64,000 nucleotides of DNA from Blastocatellia bacterium (GTDB taxonomy: Bacteria; Acidobacteriota; Blastocatellia; UBA7656; JADIYM01). Below the pieces are notes generated by a model, which worked only from the letters and a program-made list of their open reading frames with translations, did not search any database and was not told the DNA's origin. Where the stretch lies: the NCBI GenBank assembly GCA_021463145.1, contig JAJTWZ010000004.1, positions 81,033 to 145,032 on the forward strand, read 5' to 3'. Both the position numbers and the translations under genes were made by a program. This document shows, one piece after another, positions 17,055 through 27,514 of the stretch (position 1 is the stretch's first letter; each line of letters begins with the position of its first letter).

Positions 17055-18008
17055 TCAGCGCTTCAGACCGAAATAGCCTTCCTTGGCGCGAACCGAGAGT
17101 CTCGGCAAACCGGCGGGAGGATCGACCTTTACCTTGATCTTGTGCCAGCGCCCGTCCCTAATGTTCGTCGTCGGGTAATAGCCGATGCTGTACTGATGTC
17201 TGAGCTCGAGCGCGATCTGGGTGCAGACGTCCACGAGTTCTTCATCGCTCTGGGGGAAAAAGGCGCGGCCACCGGTGACCCGGGACAGTTCCTCGAGAAT
17301 CGCCTGACCGGCGAGGCCGAGCGTGCCGTCCGACGCATCGAGAACTCCGATCGAGTAGAGCTGCACGTCGGCTTCCTTCACGAGGTTGCGGAGCTCGTTG
17401 AACGAATACCGGCTCGAATTGTCCTGACCGTCGGAGATCAGAAGGAGCGCCCGCTTGGTGTGGCGGCCCTGTTTGGCCTTTTCCACTCCCAGGTATGCGG
17501 CGTCGTAGAGCGCAGTCTTTCCCTGAGGCTGGACCAAAGCAAGGCTGCTGACGACGGATTCACCGCTCGTCGAGAAGTCGCGGATCAACTGCGCCCGCTG
17601 ATTGAAACCGACCAGGAAAAACTCGTCGTCATTGTGGCTGGTTTCAACGAATCGTTTCAGCGCGTAGAGCGACCGCTGCAGCTTGGCCGTCATGCTTCCC
17701 GACACGTCGTAAACGATTCCGAGGGTTACAGGTGCGTCGTCATCGCTGAAAAACTCGATCTCCTGCTTCAGCTTGTCGTCGAAGATCTCGAAGTGGGACT
17801 GCTCGAGGCCAGTAACGAACCGGCCGTACGGATCCGAAACCGTGACGTGCACAGTCACGATGTCACGGCTCAATCGCACGTCGCCGTCAGGCTTCTGGGC
17901 TGGCGAAGGAGCCGGCGCGGGTTGCTGCTGCGCCCCAACCGGGGCGACTGCCAGCAGGAACGTGCCAATGGCCAATCCGAGCACTACGACTGAGAGGTTA
18001 GTCCTCAT
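17055..18008 (-). CDS. secreted VWA domain protein, paralogue of the next gene
   Basis: A 317-residue exported protein. A signal peptide ends near VGAQQQ, followed by a Pro/Ala linker, a beta segment (TVHVTVSDPYGRFV) and a VWA domain with DVSGS. The C-terminal SIGYYPTTN and final beta segment align with those of the gene at 16004-16987, so the pair arose by tandem duplication. ATG 18008 has GGGAGAT about eight bases upstream; the longer frame to 18194 would read through the divergent promoter region. The two probably share one transcript. Confidence 0.86.
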   Translation of the reverse strand: MRTNLSVVVLGLAIGTFLLAVAPVGAQQQPAPAPSPAQKPDGDVRLSRDIVTVHVTVSDPYGRFVTGLEQSHFEIFDDKLKQEIEFFSDDDAPVTLGIVYDVSGSMTAKLQRSLYALKRFVETSHNDDEFFLVGFNQRAQLIRDFSTSGESVVSSLALVQPQGKTALYDAAYLGVEKAKQGRHTKRALLLISDGQDNSSRYSFNELRNLVKEADVQLYSIGVLDASDGTLGLAGQAILEELSRVTGGRAFFPQSDEELVDVCTQIALELRHQYSIGYYPTTNIRDGRWHKIKVKVDPPAGLPRLSVRAKEGYFGLKR

Positions 18009-18109
18009 TACCGGATCTCCCGAAGGGCGCCAACACCGATTTGACCAAGTTGCGGCCAGTCGCAAGCCGCTGAAAAACCGCCCGCCAACCTGTTTTTCCG
18101 AATGGACGA

Positions 18110-18118
18110 AGTGTACCA
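18110..18118 (-). promoter_or_regulatory. possible extended -10 of the VWA gene pair
   Basis: On the minus strand TGGTACACT reads as an extended -10 element about 100 bases before ATG 18008. No matching -35 box is evident, so this is tentative. Confidence 0.3.
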
Positions 18119-18157
18119 CGCGACCGCAAGGACACCGCTCGAGTGGATTTGTCGAAC

Positions 18158-18185
18158 CGGACAACTCGCGGTGCGTTGCTATAAC
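18158..18185 (+). promoter_or_regulatory. promoter of the pilus/secretion cluster
   Basis: CGGACA (18158-18163) and TATAAC (18180-18185) are 16 bases apart, and a TGC immediately upstream of TATAAC makes an extended -10. Transcription should start near 18192, about 56 bases before the pilC ATG. Confidence 0.6.
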
Positions 18186-18247
18186 CCTGTGCAATGGCGA
18201 TTCTTACAGGCCGTGTGGTAGCCTTTCGCCGCAATTTCAGGAGAGTT

Positions 18248-19471
18248 ATGGCCGAATTTACGTGCCGCCTGGGGACCGCCGGCGGCGATGTCGTAACGAG
18301 AACCCTCGAAGCCAACGCGGAGCGCGAACTGAGAGTTCGCCTCGAACGTGAGGGCTTTCACGTTTTCTCGATCTCGTCGAAGACGGAGAAGTCGTCCGTA
18401 CTGTCAGGTCGAGCGGCGAAGCGCGTCAAGCTCACCGATTTCCTGACTTACAACCAGCAGCTCGCGGCGCTGCTTCGCGCCGGCATACCGATCCTTCAGT
18501 CCATCCAGATTCTTACGAAGCGGCAGAAGAACGAGACGCTTCGAATACTGCTGCAGGACGTCGAGGAGCGAATCAAGAACGGCGAAGCACTCTCCGATGC
18601 ATTCGCGGCCCAGGGCGATTCGTTTCCGCGGATCTACGTCGCTTCGGTCAAGGCCGGTGAGCGGTCGGGAAGCCTCGACGAGGTTCTCAATCGCTACGTT
18701 TCCTTCACGAAGGGAATGGCCGAAATCAGCCGAAAACTGCGAAAGTCACTGACGTATCCCGCGATCCTGATCGTGGCCTCGATCATTCTTCTTATCGTCC
18801 TTACGACATTCGTCATCCCCCAATTCGCGCAGCTGTACAATCAGGCGACCAGCCTTCCGTTCATCACGCGCGTCGTGGTCGCGATTTCGAACTTCGTGAC
18901 GTCGAACTGGCTTGTCCTGCTTCCAACACTGGCTGGCGTTGGAACAGTTCTCTATTTCTGGGTGCGAAGCGACTCCGGCCGGACCACGATCGATCGCTGG
19001 GTGCTCGGGCTTCCGATCGTTGGGCCTCTCGTGCGGGATATGACGATCGCGAGGTTCTCGCGAAGCATGTCCACGCTGCTCGCGGGCGGCCTGACGGTGC
19101 CGGATGCCGTCGAGATAGCCTCCGATGCCATCACCAATCGCGAACTCGCGCGGCGGTCGGAGGTTGTCATCAACCGGATCCGCGAGGGCAAGCCGCTGAC
19201 CGAAAGCCTCGAGGAATCCGACTGGGTGCCGGAACTGGCACTGGACATGATCGGCGTTGGCGAGAGCTCCGGCGCATTGCAGCCAATGCTCGAAGAGGTT
19301 GCGAGCTTCTTCGACGCGGAGATCGACGTAAGACTGAGTGCGATGACGACGTTGATCGAGCCCGCTATCCTGATCTTCATGGGAGGCCTCGTTATGACGA
19401 TCCTCCTCGCCATCTACCTTCCTATCCTGCAGCTCGTCGGCGACCTCGGCCGCGGCAAGCCGGTGCAGTAG
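18248..19471 (+). CDS. pilC: type IV pilus/type II secretion platform protein
   Basis: A 407-residue inner-membrane platform protein of the PilC/GspF family, which couples the assembly ATPase to pseudopilin polymerisation. Two repeated cytosolic domains each begin with the family pattern (FLTYNQQLAALLRAGIPILQ and FSRSMSTLLAGGLTVPDAV). Hydrophobic segments lie near ILIVASIILLIVLTTFVI, WLVLLPTLAGV and the C-terminal ILIFMGGLVMTILLAIYLPI. AGGAGAG five bases before ATG 18248 fixes the start. It is the first gene of a six-gene cluster, with 24 bases to the ATPase gene. PilC and GspF cannot be told apart from sequence alone. Confidence 0.93.
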   Translation: MAEFTCRLGTAGGDVVTRTLEANAERELRVRLEREGFHVFSISSKTEKSSVLSGRAAKRVKLTDFLTYNQQLAALLRAGIPILQSIQILTKRQKNETLRILLQDVEERIKNGEALSDAFAAQGDSFPRIYVASVKAGERSGSLDEVLNRYVSFTKGMAEISRKLRKSLTYPAILIVASIILLIVLTTFVIPQFAQLYNQATSLPFITRVVVAISNFVTSNWLVLLPTLAGVGTVLYFWVRSDSGRTTIDRWVLGLPIVGPLVRDMTIARFSRSMSTLLAGGLTVPDAVEIASDAITNRELARRSEVVINRIREGKPLTESLEESDWVPELALDMIGVGESSGALQPMLEEVASFFDAEIDVRLSAMTTLIEPAILIFMGGLVMTILLAIYLPILQLVGDLGRGKPVQ

Positions 19472-19495
19472 TTCGGATCAAGGATCGTCACGGAA

Positions 19496-21187
<1,692 letters not shown>

Positions 21188-21241
21188 AGTCGATGGAACC
21201 GCCCGCGACGGCGGACGTTGGAGGCCTGTCGGACCCGCACC

Positions 21242-21262
21242 CGCCCGGCCGTCAGCCGGGCG
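21242..21262 (+). terminator. hairpin between pilB and the secretin gene
   Basis: CGCCCGGC and GCCGGGCG form a perfect 8-bp stem with a 5-base loop, in the 139-bp gap after pilB. It is followed by TCTCGTGT rather than a T-run. It could reduce read-through or stabilise the upstream mRNA, so that pilC/pilB and the secretin are made in different amounts. Confidence 0.4.
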
Positions 21263-21326
21263 TCTCGTGTGGTAAGCTGCAACGTTCGCCGGCAGTCTGA
21301 CGGATTCTTTGGTGAGACCCATTCAA

Positions 21327-23885
21327 ATGATGATCAGCAGAAGCGGAGCGAGGTTCGTCTTGATTGCGGCACTGGCCGTGACGCTCGGGCTTCCGGGCGT
21401 TGCCGCGGCCGGCAACGGAAAGAAAGCGTTCAGAAAGGGTTTGGATCACGAGGAAGCGCAGCGCTGGGATCGCGCTGCCGAGCAATATGCCGTCGCCCTT
21501 TCGGAGCAGCCCGAAAACGCCGAGTACAAGCTCCGATACGCCCGGGCCGTCACGATGGCTTCGATCATGCTGACACAGCGCGGCGATACGCTGGCCGAGC
21601 AGAAGGATTACGGTGCGGCGTATCAGGCATATCGCCAGGCCGTCGCTTACGATCGGACCAACGAGCTCGCGTGGGCGAAGATGCGCTACATGATGCGCCT
21701 GCAGGGCCTCAACGAGCCCGAGGAGAGCGGTCCCGAGACGAAGCTGCTCAAGGCGAAGTACGAGCGCCGCCAGGCCACGCTGCAGATCCCGGAGTCCAGG
21801 CGAGTCAAGACCGACGTCGTTTATCGCGCGGCCAGTCTGAGGTCGATCGTCGACTCGTTGTCTGAGTCGCTCGGAATAAGCGTCATCTACGACAAGGAGT
21901 TCAAGGACGAGAAGAGCATCGACTTCGAGGTGCGCAACACCACGAAGGGCAAAGCACTCGAGTTGCTGTTGCTGACTAACAAGCTTTTCTACGTACAGGC
22001 GGACTCGCGGACGATCATCGTTGCCCCGGACCAGCCGCAGAACCGGGCGCGCTACCAGAACCTTTCCGTCAGGACGTTCTTCCTTCGCAACGCCGAGGTG
22101 GACCAGGTCCGAACGCTCGTCCAGCAGATCGTTGCCACCAAGTACCTGGTACCGAACAAGCAGCAGAATTCGCTGACGGTCCGCGACACGCCGGCCAATC
22201 TCGAGCTCATTCAGTCGCTTGTCGCTACGGTGGACAAGGATCGCGCCGAAGTCCTCATCGAGGTCAACTTCTACGAAGCCGATCACAATGACGTCCTCGA
22301 GCTCGGCAATCAGTTCAACGTGGATCCGAAGCAACCGGGATCGCTTGCGACGTTCATCGGCGGCATTGGACAGGACGCGCTCCGCGAGACGCCTGCGGCT
22401 TTGATCGGGCCGATCGGACTCGCGCTCGCTCTGCCTTCGTCGACGCTCAAGGCATTCCAATCGTCCGGCAAGACGAGGCTCCTGGCATCGACCCAGGTGC
22501 ACGTCCTCGACAACGAGCAGCACACCATCAGGATCGGCCAGCGCGTTCCGATCCAGACAGCATCGTTCGTAGGATCGGGCACGACCGTCGTCACGGGACA
22601 GCCGAACAACAATAACAACAACCAGAACAACCAGAACTTCATCGGGGGCCCGGCGACGCAGTTCCAGTACGAGAACGTTGGTCTGAACATCGATATGCAG
22701 CCCGTCGTTCACGAGGACCAGGTTCAGATCAAGATGAAGATCGAGACCTCCGACGTCGCCGCAAATTCCGGCGTCGGCGGTAATCCGGTTTTCACTCAGC
22801 GCCAGATGTCGTCGGTGGCCTCGATCAAGAACGGCCAGACGACATTGATCGCCGGAGTCGCGACGGAGAACAAGAGCGAGGGCCGGTCGGGACTTCCGCT
22901 GGTAAGCCTCCTGCCCGTAATCGGCCGCTTCTTCACTGTGCCGAAACAGTCGCGCATGCTGACGGATGTCGTCATCACGGTAACGCCATACATTCTGCGC
23001 GCACCGGTTTACGAGCCTGACGACCACATACCGGTTCCGGCGGGCACGGCGACGGCTCCTGACCGTCAGATCTCGATCGAAGAGATCGTCTATCGGGCCG
23101 AACTCGACGAGGCGGCACAGGCGAACCCCGACATTGCATCGGCGCCTGCCGCCGCGCCGGCGCCCCGCGCGCAGGTCCGTCCGAAGTCGACCGACCTCGA
23201 GGCCAACTTCGTCGACGACGGGACCCGTCCGGTCCGTGCGAGTTCGGGTGAAGTCATCCGTACCCCGGGTGGCCGTGCCCCCGCTCCTGTTGTAGCTCCG
23301 GAAGAGCCGGTTGCCGCGCCGCCGAAAGTCGTTCCGAAGGCCGAGCCTGAGAAGCCTGCAGTCGCTCCGGTGCCGGTAGCCGATCCTGGTCCAGTCGAAG
23401 AAGGATACGACGAGGAAGAAGACGACGAGGAGGAAGAGGAGCCTGAAGCGTCCAATGCGTCGTCCGGCAATACTATCGTCGCAATGCGGCTGACGGGCCT
23501 CCAGGCGAGCAATGTCGGAAAGCCGATGCCTGTCGCTCTGTGGACCTCCGGATCTAGCGGGATTTCGAACGGAACGGTTGGAATTCAGTTCAACGAACAA
23601 TTGCTTCGCGTGCTGAAGGTGGAGTCCACCGGGATGTTCGACGGAAAGCTCGGGAACAAGCTTCCGTTCGAAGTGCGCAACGGAATGTTGTTCATTTCGA
23701 TGACGCGTCCTCCCGAGATGGCGAAGTCCCCGCTGAGTGGCCAGATGCTCAACATCACTTTCGAGGTCATCGGTGCCGGGGCCGCTACGCTGGCAGTCGT
23801 GCCGTCGGCAACTAGGCTGACGACAGTCGAGAACGACACGGCGCTCGTGCGATTCGATTCGCCGATGACCGTTGTCCTCCGGTAG
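21327..23885 (+). CDS. secretin with N-terminal TPR-like and C-terminal cohesin-like domains
   Basis: An 852-residue outer-membrane channel protein of the GspD/PilQ secretin family. A signal peptide (to about AAAG) precedes two TPR-like helix pairs (about 25-120). Then come a secretin/TonB short N-terminal domain (about 155-235), a NolW-type N-domain (about 240-310) and the secretin core to about residue 560. The core holds an Asn/Gln-rich loop. A Pro/Ala linker and a run of Asp/Glu follow. The last 135 residues look like a cohesin domain (GKPMPVALW ... GTVGIQFNEQLLRVLKVES). Start: GGTGAGA lies about ten bases before ATG 21327; a TTG at 21309 is less likely. It probably forms the exit pore of the pilus or secretion machine encoded around it. 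Confidence 0.9.
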   Translation: MMISRSGARFVLIAALAVTLGLPGVAAAGNGKKAFRKGLDHEEAQRWDRAAEQYAVALSEQPENAEYKLRYARAVTMASIMLTQRGDTLAEQKDYGAAYQAYRQAVAYDRTNELAWAKMRYMMRLQGLNEPEESGPETKLLKAKYERRQATLQIPESRRVKTDVVYRAASLRSIVDSLSESLGISVIYDKEFKDEKSIDFEVRNTTKGKALELLLLTNKLFYVQADSRTIIVAPDQPQNRARYQNLSVRTFFLRNAEVDQVRTLVQQIVATKYLVPNKQQNSLTVRDTPANLELIQSLVATVDKDRAEVLIEVNFYEADHNDVLELGNQFNVDPKQPGSLATFIGGIGQDALRETPAALIGPIGLALALPSSTLKAFQSSGKTRLLASTQVHVLDNEQHTIRIGQRVPIQTASFVGSGTTVVTGQPNNNNNNQNNQNFIGGPATQFQYENVGLNIDMQPVVHEDQVQIKMKIETSDVAANSGVGGNPVFTQRQMSSVASIKNGQTTLIAGVATENKSEGRSGLPLVSLLPVIGRFFTVPKQSRMLTDVVITVTPYILRAPVYEPDDHIPVPAGTATAPDRQISIEEIVYRAELDEAAQANPDIASAPAAAPAPRAQVRPKSTDLEANFVDDGTRPVRASSGEVIRTPGGRAPAPVVAPEEPVAAPPKVVPKAEPEKPAVAPVPVADPGPVEEGYDEEEDDEEEEEPEASNASSGNTIVAMRLTGLQASNVGKPMPVALWTSGSSGISNGTVGIQFNEQLLRVLKVESTGMFDGKLGNKLPFEVRNGMLFISMTRPPEMAKSPLSGQMLNITFEVIGAGAATLAVVPSATRLTTVENDTALVRFDSPMTVVLR

Positions 23886-23898
23886 TGGCTGGCCCGCC

Positions 23899-24405
23899 GT
23901 GAATCCGCCTCTCCATCGACGCGCTCGAACCCGTAACAGGCAATTCGGCTTCACGCTCCTCGAGATGGTGATTACGCTCACCATTCTCGCGGTGCTCGCG
24001 GGCGCTTCGTACCCGCTGCTGCGAAACTCGGTGCGCCGGGAGCGCGAGATCGAATTGCGCCAGTCGCTTCGAGAGATCAGGCAGGCGATCGACGCGTTCA
24101 AGAGATTCAGCGACATTTCCGGGGGAACGGCCATCCCCATCCAGTACCGCACCAAGACCGGCTATCCGAAGGAACTCAAGATCCTGGCCGACGGCTTCAT
24201 TCCTGCTAACGTCGTCGGCACGGAAGCCGCGAAGGTGCGGTTTCTCCGGCGGTTGCCCGAGGATCCGATGACAGGAGAGGAATGGGGCTACCGCAGCTCG
24301 CAGGATGAGCCGACGTCCACGTCGTGGAGCGGCGACGATATCTTCGACGTCTACACGAAGTCCGACGAGACGGCGCTCAACGGGACGAAGTACAGGGAAT
24401 GGTGA
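23899..24405 (+). CDS. type IV prepilin/pseudopilin (GspG-like)
   Basis: A 168-residue pseudopilin. The prepilin peptidase site is FGFTLLEMVI, cut after the glycine, with Glu at position +5 of the mature protein. The hydrophobic helix TLTILAVLAGASYPLL anchors it before assembly. The C-terminal half carries the EDPMTGEEWGYRS segment seen in GspG-type major pseudopilins. The GTG at 23899 gives a 20-residue leader; an upstream TTG would overlap the secretin gene. It ends with a 4-base overlap with the next prepilin gene. Confidence 0.88.
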   Translation: MNPPLHRRARTRNRQFGFTLLEMVITLTILAVLAGASYPLLRNSVRREREIELRQSLREIRQAIDAFKRFSDISGGTAIPIQYRTKTGYPKELKILADGFIPANVVGTEAAKVRFLRRLPEDPMTGEEWGYRSSQDEPTSTSWSGDDIFDVYTKSDETALNGTKYREW

Positions 24406-24815
24406 GCAGGCGCATCGATGCCCTGCGAAGGGAGGGCGGCTTTACCGTAGTCGAGCTCGCCATCGTGATCACGGTCATCCTGATCATAATGGCCATTGCC
24501 GTGCCCGGTTATCAGCAGGTGATCAGGCACGCCAAGGAAGACACGTTGCGCGAGAATCTCCGAGTTATGCGGAAGATGATCGACCAGTACACGGCAGACC
24601 GCGAGAAGGCCCCCCAGGCGCTGGAAGACCTGGTCGACAAGCACTACATACCCGAGATTCCCGAGGATCCGATGACCGGCTCCCGGGACACGTGGGAAGT
24701 AATACTCGAGGATGTCGACGCTGTTGCGCTCAGCGGAGAGCGGGGCATTATCGACGTCAAGAGCGGCTCGAACGCGATAGACACGTCGGGCGAGCGCGCA
24801 TACAGCGACTGGTAG
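24402..24815 (+). CDS. type II secretion/pilus pseudopilin G-like protein
   Basis: A 137-residue pseudopilin with the processing motif GGFTVVELAIV and a single long hydrophobic helix (ITVILIIMAIAVPGY). The globular part contains EIPEDPMTGSRDTW, similar to the preceding protein, so the two are diverged paralogues. The GTG at 24402 overlaps the previous stop as GTGA with GGGA five bases upstream, which indicates translational coupling; an ATG one codon earlier is also possible. Whether the fibre is a surface pilus or a short secretion piston cannot be decided. Confidence 0.88.
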   Translation: MSRRIDALRREGGFTVVELAIVITVILIIMAIAVPGYQQVIRHAKEDTLRENLRVMRKMIDQYTADREKAPQALEDLVDKHYIPEIPEDPMTGSRDTWEVILEDVDAVALSGERGIIDVKSGSNAIDTSGERAYSDW

Positions 24816-24824
24816 GCACACGGC

Positions 24825-25757
24825 ATGACGCTGCTTCATCGATTGACTCGGCCGCGGCTGCCGCGCGCGGCATTCTTCTTCGACGCCGCGGAACTGGCCG
24901 CCGTGGAACTGCGCCGGCGAGGCGAAAGGTTCTCGATTGGCGCGGCCTCGCGCGCGCCGCTTTCGCCCGGGCTGCTCGTTCCCAGTTTCGATCAGCCGAA
25001 CATTCCGAACCTGGACGAGCTTGCCAACGTCGCCGACCAGACCGCGCGTGCGGCTGGCCTTGGCAGGCGCCAGCGATGGTCGGTACTCCTGCCGGAGCAG
25101 TCGGTGAAGTCTCTCGTGGTCACTTTCGACTCTCCGCCGTCTTCGCGCGACGAGTTGCGGGAGATGGTGAACTGGAAGGTGGAGAGAATGGTCGGCGTAC
25201 CGGCGTCGGAGCTTCGGATCGCCAGGCAATTCGTCGGGACCGGGCGAACACCCAGGTTCCTTGCCGTCGCGATGCGCACGCCGGTCGCCGAGCAGTACGA
25301 CGCGCTCGCGAAAACGCTAGGCTGGAATGCGGGATCGATGGTGCCGCGCTACATCGGCGAGGCCGCGTGGTTCGACTGGGACCAGTCGCGCGGTGACAAG
25401 CTCACCGTGGGGGCCCGGGGCGCGACGTCGCAGATTGCCGTGGTGCGCGACGGTGAATTGCTGCTCGTCCGATCCATCGATGGCGATCCCTCCAGGCTTG
25501 GCGACGAGATTTACCGATTGATGCTCTACTACCGCGATCGCATTGCCGATGCGCCGGAGCGCGCGGCAATCTCGGCAATTCTGACTTGTGGCGCGGTCGA
25601 CGCGGACCGCGTGTCGGCCAGTGTGGCCGATGCGCTTGGCTCGGCGCCGGCGGTCGTGCGTCCGGTTCCTGACCTGATTGACGATGTGGACGGCGCTACG
25701 CTCGTCCCCGCTTTGCTGGCGGCCGCCGGAATGGCAACGCAGGCCTGGGCCGGCTAG
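24825..25757 (+). CDS. pilM: PilM-like actin-fold pilus assembly protein
   Basis: A 310-residue protein with the layout of PilM/GspL cytoplasmic actin-like domains: RAAFFFDAAELAAVELRRRG near the start, then VSVLLPEQSVKS-like and VGVPASELRIARQ segments, and a second lobe with RLMLYYRDRI. PilM normally binds ATP and links the motor to PilN, PilO and the secretin. Sequence similarity is modest and no clear phosphate loops can be read, so the assignment rests partly on position behind two pseudopilins. No pilN, pilO or pilP gene follows. Confidence 0.7.
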   Translation: MTLLHRLTRPRLPRAAFFFDAAELAAVELRRRGERFSIGAASRAPLSPGLLVPSFDQPNIPNLDELANVADQTARAAGLGRRQRWSVLLPEQSVKSLVVTFDSPPSSRDELREMVNWKVERMVGVPASELRIARQFVGTGRTPRFLAVAMRTPVAEQYDALAKTLGWNAGSMVPRYIGEAAWFDWDQSRGDKLTVGARGATSQIAVVRDGELLLVRSIDGDPSRLGDEIYRLMLYYRDRIADAPERAAISAILTCGAVDADRVSASVADALGSAPAVVRPVPDLIDDVDGATLVPALLAAAGMATQAWAG

Positions 25758-25764
25758 CCGGCCG
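25749..25764 (+). terminator. palindrome across the pilM stop codon
   Basis: GGCCGGCTAGCCGGCC is a perfect 16-base palindrome containing the TAG stop of pilM; in RNA it would fold as a 6-bp stem with a CTAG loop. No T-run follows. It may contribute to ending the pil transcript before the lysS promoter. Confidence 0.3.
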
Positions 25765-25819
25765 GTTCTCCCTGATGAACACAGCTCGATAGGCGATTTG
25801 AGGCGCAGATCCGAGGTGC

Positions 25820-25848
25820 TTGACGCCCACGGACCCGCCCGGTAGCCT
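25820..25848 (+). promoter_or_regulatory. promoter of lysS
   Basis: TTGACG (25820-25825) and TAGCCT (25843-25848) are 17 bases apart. Transcription should start near 25855, giving a 19-base leader that contains the strong ribosome-binding site GGAGGGAGGA. Confidence 0.55.
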
Positions 25849-25873
25849 CCCCCCTTTTGGAGGGAGGACGCTA

Positions 25874-27499
25874 ATGCAGCATTGGGCTGACAAGACGGCC
25901 GAGGCATTGATCGCCGGGCGACCCGATGTCGAGATCTACACCTGCGCATCGGGAATCAGTCCGTCAGGACCCATTCACATTGGCAACCTGCGAGACCTCG
26001 CGACGATCGCGTTCGTCGGACGCGCGCTCGAGGATCGAGGCAGGCGCGTGCGTCTGATTCACTCCTGGGACGACTACGATCGCCTGCGAAAGATCCCGCG
26101 GCCCAAAGCGGCAGGCAGCACGGGACTGCCGCATTGGCTGGAAGAGCGTGCTCGAAGGATGCAGATCCCGGAGTCGTTCGAAGAACACCTCGGGCGTCCC
26201 CTGGCGAGCGTTCCGGATCCTCTAGGCGAGTATCCGTCGTACGCGGACCGATTCGAACGGGAATTCGAAAACGCCCTGGCCGAACTTGGTCTGAAGATCG
26301 AGATTCTCCGGCAGTCGAAGCTTTACCCGAGTGGTGTCTATCGCGACGCGATCATCGAGTCGGTCGCGTCTCGTGAACTGATATACGACATCATCGCGTC
26401 GTTCCGGACCCAGGCGCCAACGGAAGAGGAGAGAAAGGCATTTCTTCCCGTCACCGTCTACTGCAGTGCCTGCAACCGCGATACAACGAAGGCGTCGCTC
26501 GTATCCGGCTCCGAAACCGTGCTGCGCGTCGTCTGCGCGACGTGTCGCCACGAAGAGTCGCTGGACCTGCGCGATGCGGCAAACGTCAAGCTGCCCTGGA
26601 AGGTGGACTGGGCGATGCGCTGGCGCCACGAGGGAGTCGTGTTCGAGCCTTTCGGAAAGGACCACGCCACTGCCGGCGGCAGCTACGAAGTTTCGAGCGA
26701 GATCTCACGACGCGTTTTCGGCGCCGAGCCGCCGATGCCGCAGCCATACGAGTTCATCGGCATCAAGGGACTGACCGGCAAGATGAGCGGATCGACGGGG
26801 CTGCTCCTCACGCCTTCCGACCTGCTCGAGATCTATCAGCCGGAAGTCGCGCTGTGGATGTACGCCCGCGTCGCTCCAATGAAGGTATTCGACGTTGCGG
26901 TGGACGATCAGGTGCTCCGTATGTACGACGAATTCGACCGCGCATTGGCCGGCGATCCGCAAATGGAAACTGACTTGCGATCGCTCGAGATCGCGAAGAC
27001 CCGCGACCGCGAGCCCAGGCCGGTTCCATTCCGGCAGCTCACGGGGTTCTGCGGGATCGTCCAGGGCAATTCGGATGCGCTCGAGACCATTTTCGCGAAG
27101 ATGGGCACGCCGTTCGTGAAGGCGGAGTTCGAAGAGCGGCTTCACAAGGCCGAGATGTGGCTCGAGCGCTTCGTTCCGCAGAATCGAGTCGTAATTCGCA
27201 GCGCGCGCAACGACGAGGTCTGGAGCTCGCTGAACGCCGGCGAGCGCTCCTGGATTCGTTCGCTCGCCGACTGGCTCGACCGGACCGAATCGTTCTCGAT
27301 CGAAGATGCGACCGAAGCCGTCTACGAGATTCCGAAGAGCGCGGAGCAGACGGACAAGGAGCAGAGCGCCGCGCAGAAGCGGTTTTTCCAGATCGTTTAC
27401 GCGCTCGTATTCGGTACGGCGCGCGGACCGCGTCTCGGCACGTTCCTCGCGGTCGTTCCAAAGGAGCGCTTCGTCGAGCTTCTGCGATTCAAGGACTGA
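25874..27499 (+). CDS. lysS: class I lysyl-tRNA synthetase
   Basis: A 541-residue class I enzyme that charges tRNA-Lys with lysine. Unlike the class II LysRS of most bacteria, it has the class I signatures: HIGN at residues 35-38 and KMSGS in GLTGKMSGSTG. Between them a zinc-binding segment supplies two Cys pairs (CSAC and CATC). The C-terminal region is helical and should bind the anticodon. The class I form is typical of archaea and found in a minority of bacteria. GGAGGGAGGA and the promoter just upstream fix ATG 25874. No class II lysS is in the window, so this may be the only LysRS. Confidence 0.93.
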   Translation: MQHWADKTAEALIAGRPDVEIYTCASGISPSGPIHIGNLRDLATIAFVGRALEDRGRRVRLIHSWDDYDRLRKIPRPKAAGSTGLPHWLEERARRMQIPESFEEHLGRPLASVPDPLGEYPSYADRFEREFENALAELGLKIEILRQSKLYPSGVYRDAIIESVASRELIYDIIASFRTQAPTEEERKAFLPVTVYCSACNRDTTKASLVSGSETVLRVVCATCRHEESLDLRDAANVKLPWKVDWAMRWRHEGVVFEPFGKDHATAGGSYEVSSEISRRVFGAEPPMPQPYEFIGIKGLTGKMSGSTGLLLTPSDLLEIYQPEVALWMYARVAPMKVFDVAVDDQVLRMYDEFDRALAGDPQMETDLRSLEIAKTRDREPRPVPFRQLTGFCGIVQGNSDALETIFAKMGTPFVKAEFEERLHKAEMWLERFVPQNRVVIRSARNDEVWSSLNAGERSWIRSLADWLDRTESFSIEDATEAVYEIPKSAEQTDKEQSAAQKRFFQIVYALVFGTARGPRLGTFLAVVPKERFVELLRFKD

Positions 27500-27514
27500 G
27501 CCGGCACATTCGGC

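Noticed and set aside
21252..24155. A long reverse-strand open frame opposite the secretin and prepilin genes.
   Set aside because: It is rich in Arg, His and Asp without any domain pattern, as expected for the antisense of GC-rich coding sequence.
25846..25863. CCTCC pairing with GGAGG could hide the lysS ribosome-binding site.
   Set aside because: The CCTCC half overlaps the -10 box and lies before the predicted transcription start, so it would not be in the mRNA.
25841..25872. Possible insertion or transfer boundary at lysS because of its archaeal type.
   Set aside because: Base composition and codon use look like those of the neighbours, and no repeats or mobility genes flank it.
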